Positions 1 through 8,383 of a stretch of DNA of 64,000 nucleotides are shown here, piece after piece. Where the stretch lies: positions 310,001 through 374,000 of the forward strand of contig NZ_NERX01000001.1 of NCBI RefSeq assembly GCF_003063335.1, in the 5' to 3' direction. This DNA is from Limnohabitans sp. MMS-10A-192 (GTDB lineage Bacteria; Pseudomonadota; Gammaproteobacteria; Burkholderiales; Burkholderiaceae_C). Under the pieces are notes generated by a model that saw only the letters and a list, made by a program, of their open reading frames with translations, had not been told where the DNA came from and made no database searches. How positions within the stretch are numbered: the first letter of the stretch is position 1; the number at the start of each line of letters is the position of its first letter. The position numbers were made by a program, and so were the translations under genes.

Positions 1-612
1 AAGCCGACCAAGCACCTGATTGGGCTGGGGCTGGTGGTGGTGTTGCACCTTTTGCTCTTTTGGGCCATCAGTTCGGGCTTGGCCCGCGCTTTTGTCAAAA
101 AGATCCAAGGGCCTGTGGAAGCTGTTTTGCTCGAAGACGCAAAGCCCGATATTCCGCCACCACCTCCACCGCCACCGCCAAAAAACTTGCCCCCCCCTCC
201 GGCCTATGTGCCCCCGGTGGATGTGCCCGTTTCCAACACATCGCCAGCGGCCAATGCGATCGCCGCCGTGTCGGCAACGCCCCAACCTGTTGCACCACCT
301 GCGCCGCCAGCCCCTGTGGTTGCGAAAGATCCAGTCAGAACGGCTGCTGTGGTCAACTCGGCCAATTGCGAGAAACCCGAGTACCCCAGCGCCTCACGCC
401 GCTTGGAGGAAGAGGGCACCGTCAGCCTGCGCTTCTTGGTGGGCACAGATGGCAAGGTGATTCAAGCCGAGATCGAAAAGTCCTCGGGCTACAAGCGCCT
501 GGATGAAGCAGCCCGTGCTGGTTTGTCGCGTTGCGCGTTCAAACCCGCCACAGTGGACGGCAAGCCTGAGCAAGGCTGGGCCACCATGAAGTACACCTGG
601 CGCCTGGAATGA
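1..612 (+). CDS. tonB: TonB energy transducer (5' truncated by window edge)
   Basis: The reading frame is open from base 1, so the true start lies upstream; 203 codons are visible. The first visible residues form a hydrophobic membrane anchor (LIGLGLVVVLHLLLFWAI). A periplasmic linker follows, very rich in proline with a run of nine prolines, then a C-terminal TonB domain of about 85 residues containing YPSASRRLEEEGTVSLRF and a final YTWRLE. TonB carries proton-motive force from ExbB/ExbD to outer-membrane receptors for iron complexes and other nutrients. exbB and two exbD genes follow on the same strand, which supports the call. The exact N-terminus cannot be seen. Confidence 0.93.
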   Translation, partial: KPTKHLIGLGLVVVLHLLLFWAISSGLARAFVKKIQGPVEAVLLEDAKPDIPPPPPPPPPKNLPPPPAYVPPVDVPVSNTSPAANAIAAVSATPQPVAPPAPPAPVVAKDPVRTAAVVNSANCEKPEYPSASRRLEEEGTVSLRFLVGTDGKVIQAEIEKSSGYKRLDEAARAGLSRCAFKPATVDGKPEQGWATMKYTWRLE

Positions 613-676
613 TCCGGCCGCTCAGATCCCCATTCACAGTTAACCGTTTTTAAAGAACCCAGAGGAGACCCTCATC

Positions 677-1528
677 ATGTTCAAACCATTCAAAACCCTC
701 ATCGTCTGCGCTGGCCTGTTAGCAGCTCTCTTGTCTACTGGCACCGTGTTGGCAGCCAAGCCCAAAGAAGCTGCACCCGCTGCTGCTGCACCCTCTCCTG
801 CAGCGGCACCAGCTGAAGCTGCACCAGCCCCAGTGGCTGCACCCGCTGCTCCTGCAGCCCAAGCCGCTGAAGAAGAAAACCCTTACGGCTTGTCCGCGCT
901 GTGGAGCCAAGGCGATGGCGTGGCCAAAGGCACTTTGTTGATCTTGGTGCTCATGAGCATGGGCTCTTGGTACGTGATCTTCACCAAGTTCGCTGAGCAG
1001 TCCAAACTCAACAAGCAAGCCAAGGCTGCGCAAGAGTCTTTCTGGACTGCCAGCACTGTGGCCCAGGGCAAAGACACTCTGGAAGAGGGCTCGGCCTTCC
1101 GCTTCATCGCAGAAAAAGGCTTGGAAGGCGCTTCCAAGCACACCGGTTTGATGGCCGCAGTCGACTTCAACGAGTGGGTCACCATGAGCATCCAGCGTGC
1201 CATTGGTAACGTGCAAAGCCGCATGCAAGACGGCCTGGCGGTGCTGGCTACTGTGGGCTCGACCGCACCTTTCGTGGGTCTGTTCGGTACCGTCTGGGGC
1301 ATCTACCACGCGCTGGTCAAGATCGGCATGTCCGGTCAAGCCTCGATCGACAAGGTCGCTGGCCCCGTGGGTGAAGCCCTGATCATGACCGCCATCGGTC
1401 TGGCTGTGGCCGTGCCTGCCGTGTTGGGCTACAACTGGCTGGTGCGCCGCAACAAGGCCGTGATGGAACAAGTCAACGCCTTTGGCTCTGACCTGCACGC
1501 AGTGCTGCTGGGCTCGGCCAAGAAGTAA
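677..1528 (+). CDS. exbB: ExbB, MotA/TolQ/ExbB proton channel family
   Basis: This 283-residue inner-membrane protein forms the proton channel that energises TonB. It begins with a cleavable-looking signal peptide (to about residue 26). A stretch of some 45 residues made almost only of Ala and Pro comes next, then three membrane segments near residues 85-105, 190-215 and 230-255. The family signature VGLFGTVWGIYHAL lies in the second segment. An AGAGGAGAC ribosome site precedes the ATG. It is longer than the E. coli protein (about 244 residues) because of the Ala/Pro extension, which resembles the long N-terminal form known in some proteobacteria. It is followed by two exbD genes. Confidence 0.95.
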   Translation: MFKPFKTLIVCAGLLAALLSTGTVLAAKPKEAAPAAAAPSPAAAPAEAAPAPVAAPAAPAAQAAEEENPYGLSALWSQGDGVAKGTLLILVLMSMGSWYVIFTKFAEQSKLNKQAKAAQESFWTASTVAQGKDTLEEGSAFRFIAEKGLEGASKHTGLMAAVDFNEWVTMSIQRAIGNVQSRMQDGLAVLATVGSTAPFVGLFGTVWGIYHALVKIGMSGQASIDKVAGPVGEALIMTAIGLAVAVPAVLGYNWLVRRNKAVMEQVNAFGSDLHAVLLGSAKK

Positions 1529-1587
1529 ATCCCTTCGGTGGGGGCGGCTGCAATGCACCGCACTGACCGATCACAGGAGGAGCCAAC

Positions 1588-2001
1588 ATGGCCATGAACG
1601 TAGGCGAAGCCGATGACGAGATCATCGGCACCATCAACACCACGCCCTTGGTGGACGTGATGTTGGTGCTCTTGATCATCTTTTTGATCACGATCCCCGT
1701 GGTGACCACCTCCATCAAGGTGGACTTGCCCAAAGAAAAGAACGTGGTGCGCGAGACAAAGCCCGAGAACGTGATCATCTCGGTTGACCGTGCAGGCGGT
1801 ATTTACCTGTACGACACCAAGGTCAAGAACAGCACGGACTTGCTCGAGCGCATGAAGAAGTTCTCGGTCATGAAGCCTCAGCCCGAGGTGCAGATCCGAG
1901 GCGATGGCCAAAGTGATTTCGAGTCGGTGGGCCGCGTGATGTACGCGGTGCAACGCGCAGGCATCACCAAAGTCGGCTTCATCACCGAGCCCAGCAACTG
2001 A
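1588..2001 (+). CDS. exbD: ExbD/TolR family biopolymer transport protein (first copy)
   Basis: This 137-residue protein has a short cytoplasmic N-terminus, one membrane helix (about residues 18-40) and a periplasmic domain, the standard ExbD/TolR layout. The helix contains NTTPLVDVMLVLLIIF, with the conserved Asp needed for proton translocation. An AGGAGG ribosome site lies just upstream. It sits 59 bases after exbB and 11 bases before a second exbD, so the three are probably one transcript. ExbD works with ExbB to drive TonB. Confidence 0.94.
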   Translation: MAMNVGEADDEIIGTINTTPLVDVMLVLLIIFLITIPVVTTSIKVDLPKEKNVVRETKPENVIISVDRAGGIYLYDTKVKNSTDLLERMKKFSVMKPQPEVQIRGDGQSDFESVGRVMYAVQRAGITKVGFITEPSN

Positions 2002-2012
2002 AGGAGCAGAGC

Positions 2013-2438
2013 ATGGGAATGAACGTAGGAACAAGTTCGAGCGACGAGCCAGAAGTCATGATCGACATGAATACCACGCCACTGATTGACGTGATGCTGG
2101 TGCTCTTGATCATGCTGATCATCACGATCCCGGCGCAGCTGCACTCGGTGAACTTGGACATGCCGCTGCCCACCAACGCGCCCAAGAAGGCCGATCCGGT
2201 GGTGGTGAAGATCGATGTGGATGCCAACAGTGTGATCAACTGGAACGGCAAGGCGGTCAGCCGCGCGGAGCTGGAGGCCAAGCTGACGGAGGCGTCTGCT
2301 CAGCAGCCGCAGCCGGAGCTGCACATCCGCTCGCATGCGAAGGCGAAATACGAAGCGGCTGCGGCCGTGATGGCCAGCGCCCAGCGCATTGGCCTGACCA
2401 AACTGGGGATCGTGGGCTCAGAGCAGTTTGTGAATTGA
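2013..2438 (+). CDS. exbD: ExbD/TolR family biopolymer transport protein (second copy)
   Basis: A 141-residue paralogue of the preceding gene with the same plan: short N-terminus, one helix containing NTTPLIDVMLVLLIML, and a periplasmic domain. The essential Asp of the helix is present. The spacing of 11 bases from the first copy indicates co-transcription. Two ExbD paralogues beside one ExbB occur in several proteobacteria; in Xanthomonas a second ExbD has a separate role. Whether the two form mixed complexes here cannot be told from sequence. A terminator-like hairpin follows. Confidence 0.93.
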   Translation: MGMNVGTSSSDEPEVMIDMNTTPLIDVMLVLLIMLIITIPAQLHSVNLDMPLPTNAPKKADPVVVKIDVDANSVINWNGKAVSRAELEAKLTEASAQQPQPELHIRSHAKAKYEAAAAVMASAQRIGLTKLGIVGSEQFVN

Positions 2439-2491
2439 GTTCGTCCAGACAAGTTATTGAGTACGTTTCTTCCAAGGAAACTTCGAAGCCT

Positions 2492-2519
2492 CCTCCCTCA
2501 CGGGTGGGGGCGTTTTTTT
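2492..2519 (+). terminator. Probable rho-independent terminator of the tonB-exbBD operon
   Basis: CCTCCC and GGGTGG flank the loop TCAC, forming a six-pair stem with one T-T mismatch, followed by GGGCG and a run of seven T. It lies 54 bases after the second exbD stop and before the LacI-type gene. The stem is short, so strength is uncertain. Confidence 0.5.
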
Positions 2520-2553
2520 GAATTAACATTGGTTTAACTCAGAGAGAAAGTGA

Positions 2554-3588
2554 ATGGCCAAGGCAGAACCTGAAAAGCGCAAGATACAAATGGCGGACAT
2601 TGCTCGCCTTGCAGGGGTGTCGACTGCGACAGTTTCAAGAGCCCTCAATGGCAGCGCGCTGATCAACGAAGAAACCCGTTTGCGCATCATTGAGCTGGCG
2701 CGTTCACTCAACTACACGATCAACTTGGGCGCCCAAAATCTGCGCAAGGGCGATAACACCACCATCGGTGTGGTGATTCCTTATTACCCCGCTAACCGGC
2801 AAAGCATCTCGGATCCATTCTTTCTGGGCATGCTTGGTAGCCTGGCAGATGCCCTGACGGACCGCCAATACGACATGCTGTTGTCGCGTGTCGATGCCGA
2901 TCACCTGGAGCGGATTTCTGCGCTTTACGACTCCGGTCGTGTAGGCGGCATCATCGTCATTGGTCAGTGGGGTCACCACGATCAGCTCAATGAACTGGCG
3001 CGTCAGCGCTTGCCGTTTGTGGCCTGGGGCGCGCAGTTACCCAATCAGTTGTATTGCAGTGTGGGTGGTGACAACGCCAGTGGTGGGCAGTTGGCCACCG
3101 AGCATTTGTTGGGCTTGGGTCGTAAGCGGATTGCCTTCATGGGCGAGAAGTCTCTGCCCGAACCAGAAAAACGCCACGCCGGTTACCAAAAGGCCTTGCG
3201 CAAGGCGGGTCTGAAAACCGATCCGGCCCTGTACATCCCTTCGTCATTTGCACCGTTGGGTGCGCAAGAGGCGTTGCGGGTGCACCTCGACCGGCATGGC
3301 TTGAATTTTGATGCCATCGTAGCGGCCAGTGACCTGATCGCCATCAGTGCCTTGGGCGTGTTGCGTGAGCGCGGTTACAGCGTGCCTCAAGATGTGAGTG
3401 TTGTGGGTTACGACGATGTGGAGCCAGCGGCCCACAGCTTTCCACCGCTGACCACTGTGCGTCAACCGCTGGACTTAGCAGGCGCCCATCTGGTGGATTG
3501 CCTGCTGCGCATCATGGCCGGTGAAAAACCTGAATCGGATTTGCTGCCCACGACCTTGGTTGTTCGCGAATCAACGAAGGCGGTTTGA
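2554..3588 (+). CDS. LacI-family transcriptional regulator
   Basis: A 344-residue repressor. Residues 13-34 are a LacI helix-turn-helix with hinge (MADIARLAGVSTATVSRALN). The remainder is a periplasmic-binding-protein-like effector domain with the usual VVGYDDVEPA and PPLTTVRQP segments near the C-terminus. An AGAGAGAAAG ribosome site precedes the ATG. It points towards the sugar kinase/ABC transporter genes on the opposite strand, so it is most likely the sugar-responsive regulator of that locus. This is inferred from position; the effector sugar is not determined. Confidence 0.9.
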   Translation: MAKAEPEKRKIQMADIARLAGVSTATVSRALNGSALINEETRLRIIELARSLNYTINLGAQNLRKGDNTTIGVVIPYYPANRQSISDPFFLGMLGSLADALTDRQYDMLLSRVDADHLERISALYDSGRVGGIIVIGQWGHHDQLNELARQRLPFVAWGAQLPNQLYCSVGGDNASGGQLATEHLLGLGRKRIAFMGEKSLPEPEKRHAGYQKALRKAGLKTDPALYIPSSFAPLGAQEALRVHLDRHGLNFDAIVAASDLIAISALGVLRERGYSVPQDVSVVGYDDVEPAAHSFPPLTTVRQPLDLAGAHLVDCLLRIMAGEKPESDLLPTTLVVRESTKAV

Positions 3589-3842
3589 CCACATCTCAAA
3601 GCGTTGAGGACCACGTCCTGGTGCATTTTCCTGACAATTGCCTGCAACCATCTGTGCGCTGCTGCCCGCCTGCACTTATGCCAGTCAATTGGCGGTCATG
3701 CGCCGACCAACGTGTGACTCTCACGCGGTGAATTGAGCGCTGTCGCTCTCGGCCATCACCTTAAAGTGCTTAGGGTTTTGCATCGGACGGCCTTGCAGCT
3801 TGTCATTGCTCACGGGGTGTGGGATCCATCGGTCTCGCCATC

Positions 3843-3870
3843 GTGTACCCGGGTCTTCGCCCGGTGTGAC
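3843..3870. repeat. Degenerate family A palindromic repeat in the 296-base lacI-kinase gap
   Basis: The segment ACCCGGGTCTTCGCCCGG followed by TGTGAC matches the shape of the family A repeat (GG-ATCAAG-CC core then TGAC), with substitutions in the loop. It lies between the convergent regulator and kinase genes. The rest of 3589-3884 shows no convincing gene or clear terminator. Confidence 0.4.
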
Positions 3871-3884
3871 ATGCCTGGGGGCTT

Positions 3885-4814
3885 TTAAAACGACAGAACC
3901 TCAGCCCTTGTCGGCGGCTGGCAGCCTTGGCGGGTGCAGTTGATGGCTGCCGCTTTCATGGACAGTTCCAAGGTGGCCGCCACGCGCTGTGCAGCGCCGT
4001 TGGTCTGCAAGGCCCAGTCGGCCAAGGTGTTGCCCCAGAAGGTGTCGCCTGCGCCCACGGTGTCGGCCACGGTGATGTGGGGCACGGGCAGACTGTGGTG
4101 CTGGCCGTCGATGTCCAGATACGCCCCATCACCACCGAAGGTGAGCGCAATGCGGCTCAAAGCACCGGGCGTGGCATTTGCGCGCAACTCATCGACGAGG
4201 CGCGCTGAATCGGCCAGTTTGACGCCTTCAAAACCCAGTGTTTCCAGGTCTTCGTCGCTGGCCTTGACCCAGTCGGCCAGCGCCATGACCGAGCGCACGG
4301 CAGCCACATAGGCGTCCAGGTCGGCAGCCAGTTTGGGGCGCAGGTTGATGTCCACGCTCACGGTCCAGCCCAGGGCTTTGGCCCCTTGCACGATGGCCAG
4401 CACTTTCTCGTGCTCGGGGGGCACCAAGGCCAGTGAGCCGGTGTGCAGGATGCCGGGCGCGGTGTTTTTGAGCTGGGCCAGTACGCTCTCCACGCTGTAG
4501 TCGCGGTCGGCGATGCCTTCACGGTAAAAACCGTAGCTCGGCTGGCCGTCTTTGACCTGCACCACGGCCAGTGAGGTGGGATGGCGCGAAGGTTGGGCCA
4601 GCAGCTGCACGCCATCGGCTTGCAGCTGCGCACGCAGTTGCTGGCCAAAGTTGTCGGTGGACAGCGGGTTCAAGTAAGTGACCGGTGCGCCACGCAAGGC
4701 GGCAGCGCGGGCCAGGTTGTAGGGGCTGCCGCCCATGAGGGGGCGCAGTTGCCCATCGGGCTGCGCGATGCAGTCCATCAGGGCTTCGCCCAACACAAAA
4801 ATGGAAGTGGTCAT
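3885..4814 (-). CDS. PfkB-family sugar kinase, probable fructokinase
   Basis: This 309-residue protein belongs to the ribokinase/PfkB family. The N-terminus has FVLGEALMDCIA and the substrate-binding GGSPYNLARAAALRG motif. The C-terminal signature DTVGAGDTFWGNTLA (about residues 245-260) holds the catalytic Asp. It should phosphorylate a sugar, most plausibly fructose, after import by the ABC transporter encoded 22 bases upstream on the same strand. That arrangement parallels the frcBCAK fructose operon of Sinorhizobium. The kinase class is certain; the substrate is inferred from resemblance to bacterial fructokinases and from context. Confidence 0.88.
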   Translation of the reverse strand: MTTSIFVLGEALMDCIAQPDGQLRPLMGGSPYNLARAAALRGAPVTYLNPLSTDNFGQQLRAQLQADGVQLLAQPSRHPTSLAVVQVKDGQPSYGFYREGIADRDYSVESVLAQLKNTAPGILHTGSLALVPPEHEKVLAIVQGAKALGWTVSVDINLRPKLAADLDAYVAAVRSVMALADWVKASDEDLETLGFEGVKLADSARLVDELRANATPGALSRIALTFGGDGAYLDIDGQHHSLPVPHITVADTVGAGDTFWGNTLADWALQTNGAAQRVAATLELSMKAAAINCTRQGCQPPTRAEVLSF

Positions 4815-4836
4815 GTCGGAAATCAGGGGAGGGGAT

Positions 4837-5781
4837 TCACTTCTTGAGCAGGTGCTTGCGGCGGACCACGTCGATCCAGACCGCGATGATCACCACCGCG
4901 CCAATTGCCATCATTTGTTTGAATTGCGAGACTTCCATCAGGTTCATGCCGTTGCGGATCATGGTGATCAGCACCGCGCCCAGCAAACTGCCCCAGATGC
5001 TGCCGCGCCCGCCAAACAACGAGGTACCACCCAAAATCACGGCCGCGATCGCGTCCAGCTCAAACATTTGCGCCATCTTGCCGCTCGACGAGTCCATGCG
5101 GGCCATCAGCACAACGGCCGCCAAGGCACAGCACAGACCCGAGATCACATACACGCCCAGCTTGTACCAGCGGATGTTGATGCCCACTTGGCGGGCACCC
5201 ATTTCGTTGGAGCCCATGGCGTACACGTAGCGGCCGATTTTGGTGCTCGACAAGATGAAGGCCATGACCACAAAAAAGACGCCAGTGATCAGTGTGGGCA
5301 TGGGCACGCCCAGTACGTTGCCATAACCAATGAAGGGCAGGGGGTCGGGCAGGCCGGCGTTGTCAAAGCCGCCCGTCAGGTCAAAGGCCAGGCCGCGCCA
5401 CAGCGTCAAGCCACCCAGCGTGACGATGAAGGCTGGAATGCCGACAAAGGCGACCAGGTAGCCGTTGAACAGGCCCACCGCCGCACCGATGGCCAGCGCC
5501 GCCGCCATGGCCAGGTAAGGGTCGACGCCCATTTTGATCATCATGTGACCGGCGACCGCACCGGCCAGTGCCGTGAGGGCACCCACGGCCAAATCCACAC
5601 CCCCCGTCAAAATCACAAAGGTTTGTCCACCCGCGAGCAAGGCGATCACCGAGGCCTGCACCAAGATGTTGGACAGGTTGCCGGTGGTCAAAAAGTAGGG
5701 CGAGGCGAAGGTGAGCAAAACGCCCAAAACCAGCACTGCAACCAGTGCGCCGTACCACTCTTGGCGGGTGATGGATTTCAT
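4837..5781 (-). CDS. Sugar ABC transporter permease (RbsC/FrcC type)
   Basis: A 314-residue polytopic inner-membrane permease of the ribose/fructose/xylose class. Markers are GNLSNILVQASVIALLAGGQ, the GGVDLAVGAL segment and the EAA-like GTSLFGGRGSIWGSLLGA motif. The start is placed at the ATG before KSITRQEWYG; the frame stays open 27 codons further, but that stretch reads like intergenic sequence. It lies between the binding-protein gene and the kinase gene. The ATPase partner is encoded divergently at 7121. It should form the membrane channel of a fructose-like importer. Confidence 0.92.
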   Translation of the reverse strand: MKSITRQEWYGALVAVLVLGVLLTFASPYFLTTGNLSNILVQASVIALLAGGQTFVILTGGVDLAVGALTALAGAVAGHMMIKMGVDPYLAMAAALAIGAAVGLFNGYLVAFVGIPAFIVTLGGLTLWRGLAFDLTGGFDNAGLPDPLPFIGYGNVLGVPMPTLITGVFFVVMAFILSSTKIGRYVYAMGSNEMGARQVGINIRWYKLGVYVISGLCCALAAVVLMARMDSSSGKMAQMFELDAIAAVILGGTSLFGGRGSIWGSLLGAVLITMIRNGMNLMEVSQFKQMMAIGAVVIIAVWIDVVRRKHLLKK

Positions 5782-5899
5782 GAGTTTTCTCGATTCATCA
5801 ACGACCACCCCGTGGTGGTCAGTTGCCTGCAGGCAGGTGTTTTGGGCCGTGCGATCAGGCATCGCTTATGGCAATGACTGTCAGCGTCAGCTTCAATGG

Positions 5900-5970
5900 C
5901 CGTCATTGCGAGCGCAGCGTGGCCATCCAGTGAGTGGATCGCCACGTCACTGCGTTCCTCGCGATGACGG
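5900..5970. repeat. Family B palindromic (REP-like) element between binding-protein and permease genes
   Basis: The arms CCGTCATTGCGAG (5900-5912) and CTCGCGATGACGG (5958-5970) are complementary with one mismatch. Inside them ATCCA-GTGAG-TGGAT and further paired stretches (GCGTGG/CCACGT) extend the stem, giving a cruciform of about 70 bases. Related copies lie inside the coding sequence at 45506-45680. The position between a periplasmic binding-protein gene and its permease recalls the malE-malF REP of E. coli. Confidence 0.85.
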
Positions 5971-5988
5971 TGGGTGGTCAGCAGACGT

Positions 5989-6954
5989 TCACTTGGCCTT
6001 GACTTTCATGAATTGGCCCACGCCGGAGTCGGCGGCAAACTTGTCCACGTTGGCGGGCAGCACCAAGAAGGAGCCGGTGTCGATGCGGGCTTCGACTTTT
6101 TTGCCTTGTGCGGCAGCGATCGCGGTTTCCACGCCCACTTGGCCGATCTTGGCGAGCATTTGCGCGGCGTTGGCTTGTTGCCAGCCTTGCTTCATCATGT
6201 CCAGACCGCCGGGGGAGCCGTCAAAGCCCGCGATCTTGATGTCGCCTGGCTTCTTGCCAGCGGCCATCAAAGCGGCCTTGGCACCCAAAGCGCCGCCGTC
6301 CCAGGCGCAAGCGATCACCTTGGCACCAGGGTTGGCGCGCAAAGCGGCTTCCACACCGTTTTGGGCCATGGTCTGGTCCCAAGTGGTGGCCACTTCAACG
6401 ATCTTGATGTTCTTGCGGCCCGCATTCAAAGCGTCCACGAAACCTTTTTTGCGCTCTTGGCCAGTCGACTGGCCTTGGTCGCCGGTCACGTAAATCACGG
6501 TGTCGCCGTCTTTGATCTGCTCAGCAGCCCATTTGCCCTGCACATTGGCGGCCTTGATGTTGTCGGTGGCCACGTAAGAAGTGATCTTGGCGCCGGTGAT
6601 GCCGGTGTCCACCGCCACCACGGCGATGCCAGCGGCCAATGCCTTGTTGATGGCGGGGGCGATGCCCGCCGAGTCCACGGGCGCGATGGCAATCGCATTG
6701 ACTTTGCGGGTGATCATGTCTTCCACGATGGCCAGTTGACGGGACAACTCGCCTTTGTCCGCGGCCAACTCGATGAACTTCACGCCCTTGGCCTGACCGG
6801 CTTTCTTGGCACCGCCGTTGATCAGCGTCCAGCCTTCGTTGGTGTTGCCGTTGGTGATGTAGGCCACGGTCACGTCAGCGGCCATGGCCGAGGTGAACAG
6901 GGTGGCCGCTGCTGCAGCGATGGCCAGGTGGCCGAATGCGCGTTTGGTGATCAT
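5989..6954 (-). CDS. Periplasmic sugar-binding protein (RbsB/FrcB type)
   Basis: A 321-residue secreted protein. A signal peptide with basic start, hydrophobic core and cleavage after AMA (about residue 25) is followed by DVTVAYITNGNTNEGW, typical of the ribose-type type I binding proteins. Further family features are the VTGDQGQSTGQERKKGF segment and IAGFDGSPGG. It captures the sugar in the periplasm and delivers it to the permease encoded just downstream. It is the promoter-proximal gene of its transcript, facing the divergent ATPase gene, and a palindromic repeat separates it from the permease. Confidence 0.92.
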   Translation of the reverse strand: MITKRAFGHLAIAAAAATLFTSAMAADVTVAYITNGNTNEGWTLINGGAKKAGQAKGVKFIELAADKGELSRQLAIVEDMITRKVNAIAIAPVDSAGIAPAINKALAAGIAVVAVDTGITGAKITSYVATDNIKAANVQGKWAAEQIKDGDTVIYVTGDQGQSTGQERKKGFVDALNAGRKNIKIVEVATTWDQTMAQNGVEAALRANPGAKVIACAWDGGALGAKAALMAAGKKPGDIKIAGFDGSPGGLDMMKQGWQQANAAQMLAKIGQVGVETAIAAAQGKKVEARIDTGSFLVLPANVDKFAADSGVGQFMKVKAK

Positions 6955-7041
6955 GGTTTTTATCTCCGTTGTTGAGGGTGAGGTCGGTCATGGCTTCGCA
7001 TTTCTTGACCGCGAACGGATTGGAATCGAAAAAGTCGACTA

Positions 7042-7062
7042 AGTAAACCTAGTAGTTTTACT
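7042..7062. promoter_or_regulatory. 21-base palindrome, candidate operator in the divergent sugar promoter
   Basis: The sequence AGTAAACCTAGTAG followed by TTTTACT is symmetric about its centre base 7052. Reading both strands gives AGTAAA-n-CTA-n-TAG-n-TTTACT, with 18 of 20 paired positions matching. It lies between the divergently transcribed binding-protein (start 6954) and ATPase (start 7121) genes. It is a plausible binding site for the LacI-type or ROK-type regulator of this locus; which one is unknown. Confidence 0.6.
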
Positions 7063-7120
7063 AATGCAATAAATCATCAAATCCACGATGCTTGCGGCCA
7101 TTCCCGTGAAAGTGATTGCC

Positions 7121-7918
7121 ATGTCTACATCCCATGCTGTTCTCGAAATCCAGAAACTGACCAAGCATTACGGCGGCGTGAAAGCGCTGACCGACGCGCA
7201 ATTTCGCCTGCTGCCGGGCGAGCACGCGGCCATCGTGGGGGACAACGGTGCGGGCAAAAGCACTTTTGTGCGCCTGATCACCGGGGCCGAGCAGCCCAAT
7301 TCGGGCGACATTTTGTTGGACGGTGGCAAGGTCCACTTTGACTCGCCACTGGATGCCCGCGAGCAGGGCATCGAGACTGTGTACCAAACCCTGGCGCTGG
7401 CCGAAGACCTGGATGTGCCGGCCAACATCTTTTTGGGACGCGAGATCACGCGCCTGAATCTGGGCCCGCTGTCCATCCTGAACCACAAGGCGATGCGAGA
7501 AAAGTCAGCGGCCATGCTGGCCACCACGGGCGTGAAAATTCAGGACATGTCCGAGAGCTTGCGCGGCATGTCGGGCGGCCAACGCCAGTGTGTGGCGATT
7601 GCCCGCGCCGCTGGTTTTGCCAAAAAACTCATCATCCTGGACGAGCCCACGGCCGCCTTGGGGGTGCAAGAGACGGCCCGTGTGGAAGAAATCATCAAGG
7701 GTTTGAAGAAGCAGGGCATTCCGCTGATCATCATCAGCCACAACCTGCGCCAGGTGTTTGACCTGGTGGACCGCATCTGGGTGTTCCGCCAAGGCCGCAT
7801 CATTTGCAGCCGCCTGACCCGCGAGACCAGCCCCGAAGAAATCGTGGGCCTGATCACTGGCGCGATTGACCCGGCCAGCCTGCGCTCTTCAGAAGTTCAA
7901 GAGGTCGCCACATGCTGA
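7121..7918 (+). CDS. Sugar ABC transporter ATPase, single nucleotide-binding domain (FrcA type)
   Basis: A 265-residue ATPase with Walker A GDNGAGKS, signature MSGGQRQ, Walker B LIILDEPTAAL and switch His in IIISHN. Unlike RbsA or XylG (about 500 residues, two domains) it has a single domain, as in the FrcA fructose transporter ATPase. The start is taken at ATG before STSHAVLEIQ; an upstream in-frame ATG at 7088 would add 11 residues not typical of the family. Its stop overlaps the start of the FucU-like gene (ATGCTGA). It powers the permease and binding protein encoded on the other strand. Confidence 0.92.
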   Translation: MSTSHAVLEIQKLTKHYGGVKALTDAQFRLLPGEHAAIVGDNGAGKSTFVRLITGAEQPNSGDILLDGGKVHFDSPLDAREQGIETVYQTLALAEDLDVPANIFLGREITRLNLGPLSILNHKAMREKSAAMLATTGVKIQDMSESLRGMSGGQRQCVAIARAAGFAKKLIILDEPTAALGVQETARVEEIIKGLKKQGIPLIIISHNLRQVFDLVDRIWVFRQGRIICSRLTRETSPEEIVGLITGAIDPASLRSSEVQEVATC

Positions 7919-8352
7919 AAGGCATCGACCCGCTGCTGACGCCCGAATTGCTGATGCACCTGTGCGCCATGGGCCATGGCGAATGGGTGGCGGTTGTGGA
8001 CGCGAATTTCACGGCCGACTTTTTGAGCCAGGGCAAGCCGGTGGTGCGCATTCCCGGGCACAGCCTGGAGCGGGTGAGCCGAGCGGTGTTGTCGGTGTAC
8101 CCGTTGGCCGTGGACGTGGCGCAGCCTGCCGCTTTCATGCGCGTGTGCCACAGCGCCGAGGGTCACCGCACGGCGGCGCAACAAGCGGTGGTGGATCTGG
8201 TCGTGGCCGAGGGCTTTCAGGCCGAACAGGTCGAGTCCGTCGAGCGCTACGCCTTTTACGAGAAAATCAAAGGGGCCAGCCTGATCGTGCAAAGCGGTGA
8301 AGGCACGGCCTACGGCAACGCCTTGTTCTGCAAGGGCGTGATCCTGCTTTAA
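7912..8352 (+). CDS. RbsD/FucU family sugar mutarotase
   Basis: A 146-residue protein matching the FucU/RbsD fold. The N-terminus MLKGIDPLLTPELLMHLCAM and GHGEWVAVVDANF carry the family's conserved His and Asp, and the C-terminal YGNALFCKGVIL is typical. These enzymes interconvert sugar anomers or pyranose/furanose forms after import. It is translationally coupled to the ATPase gene, fitting a role in preparing the imported sugar for the kinase. The sequence resembles FucU more than RbsD, but the sugar cannot be read from it. Confidence 0.88.
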   Translation: MLKGIDPLLTPELLMHLCAMGHGEWVAVVDANFTADFLSQGKPVVRIPGHSLERVSRAVLSVYPLAVDVAQPAAFMRVCHSAEGHRTAAQQAVVDLVVAEGFQAEQVESVERYAFYEKIKGASLIVQSGEGTAYGNALFCKGVILL

Positions 8353-8383
8353 CTCTTTGTCACCCACGCCATTCAGGTTTTCA

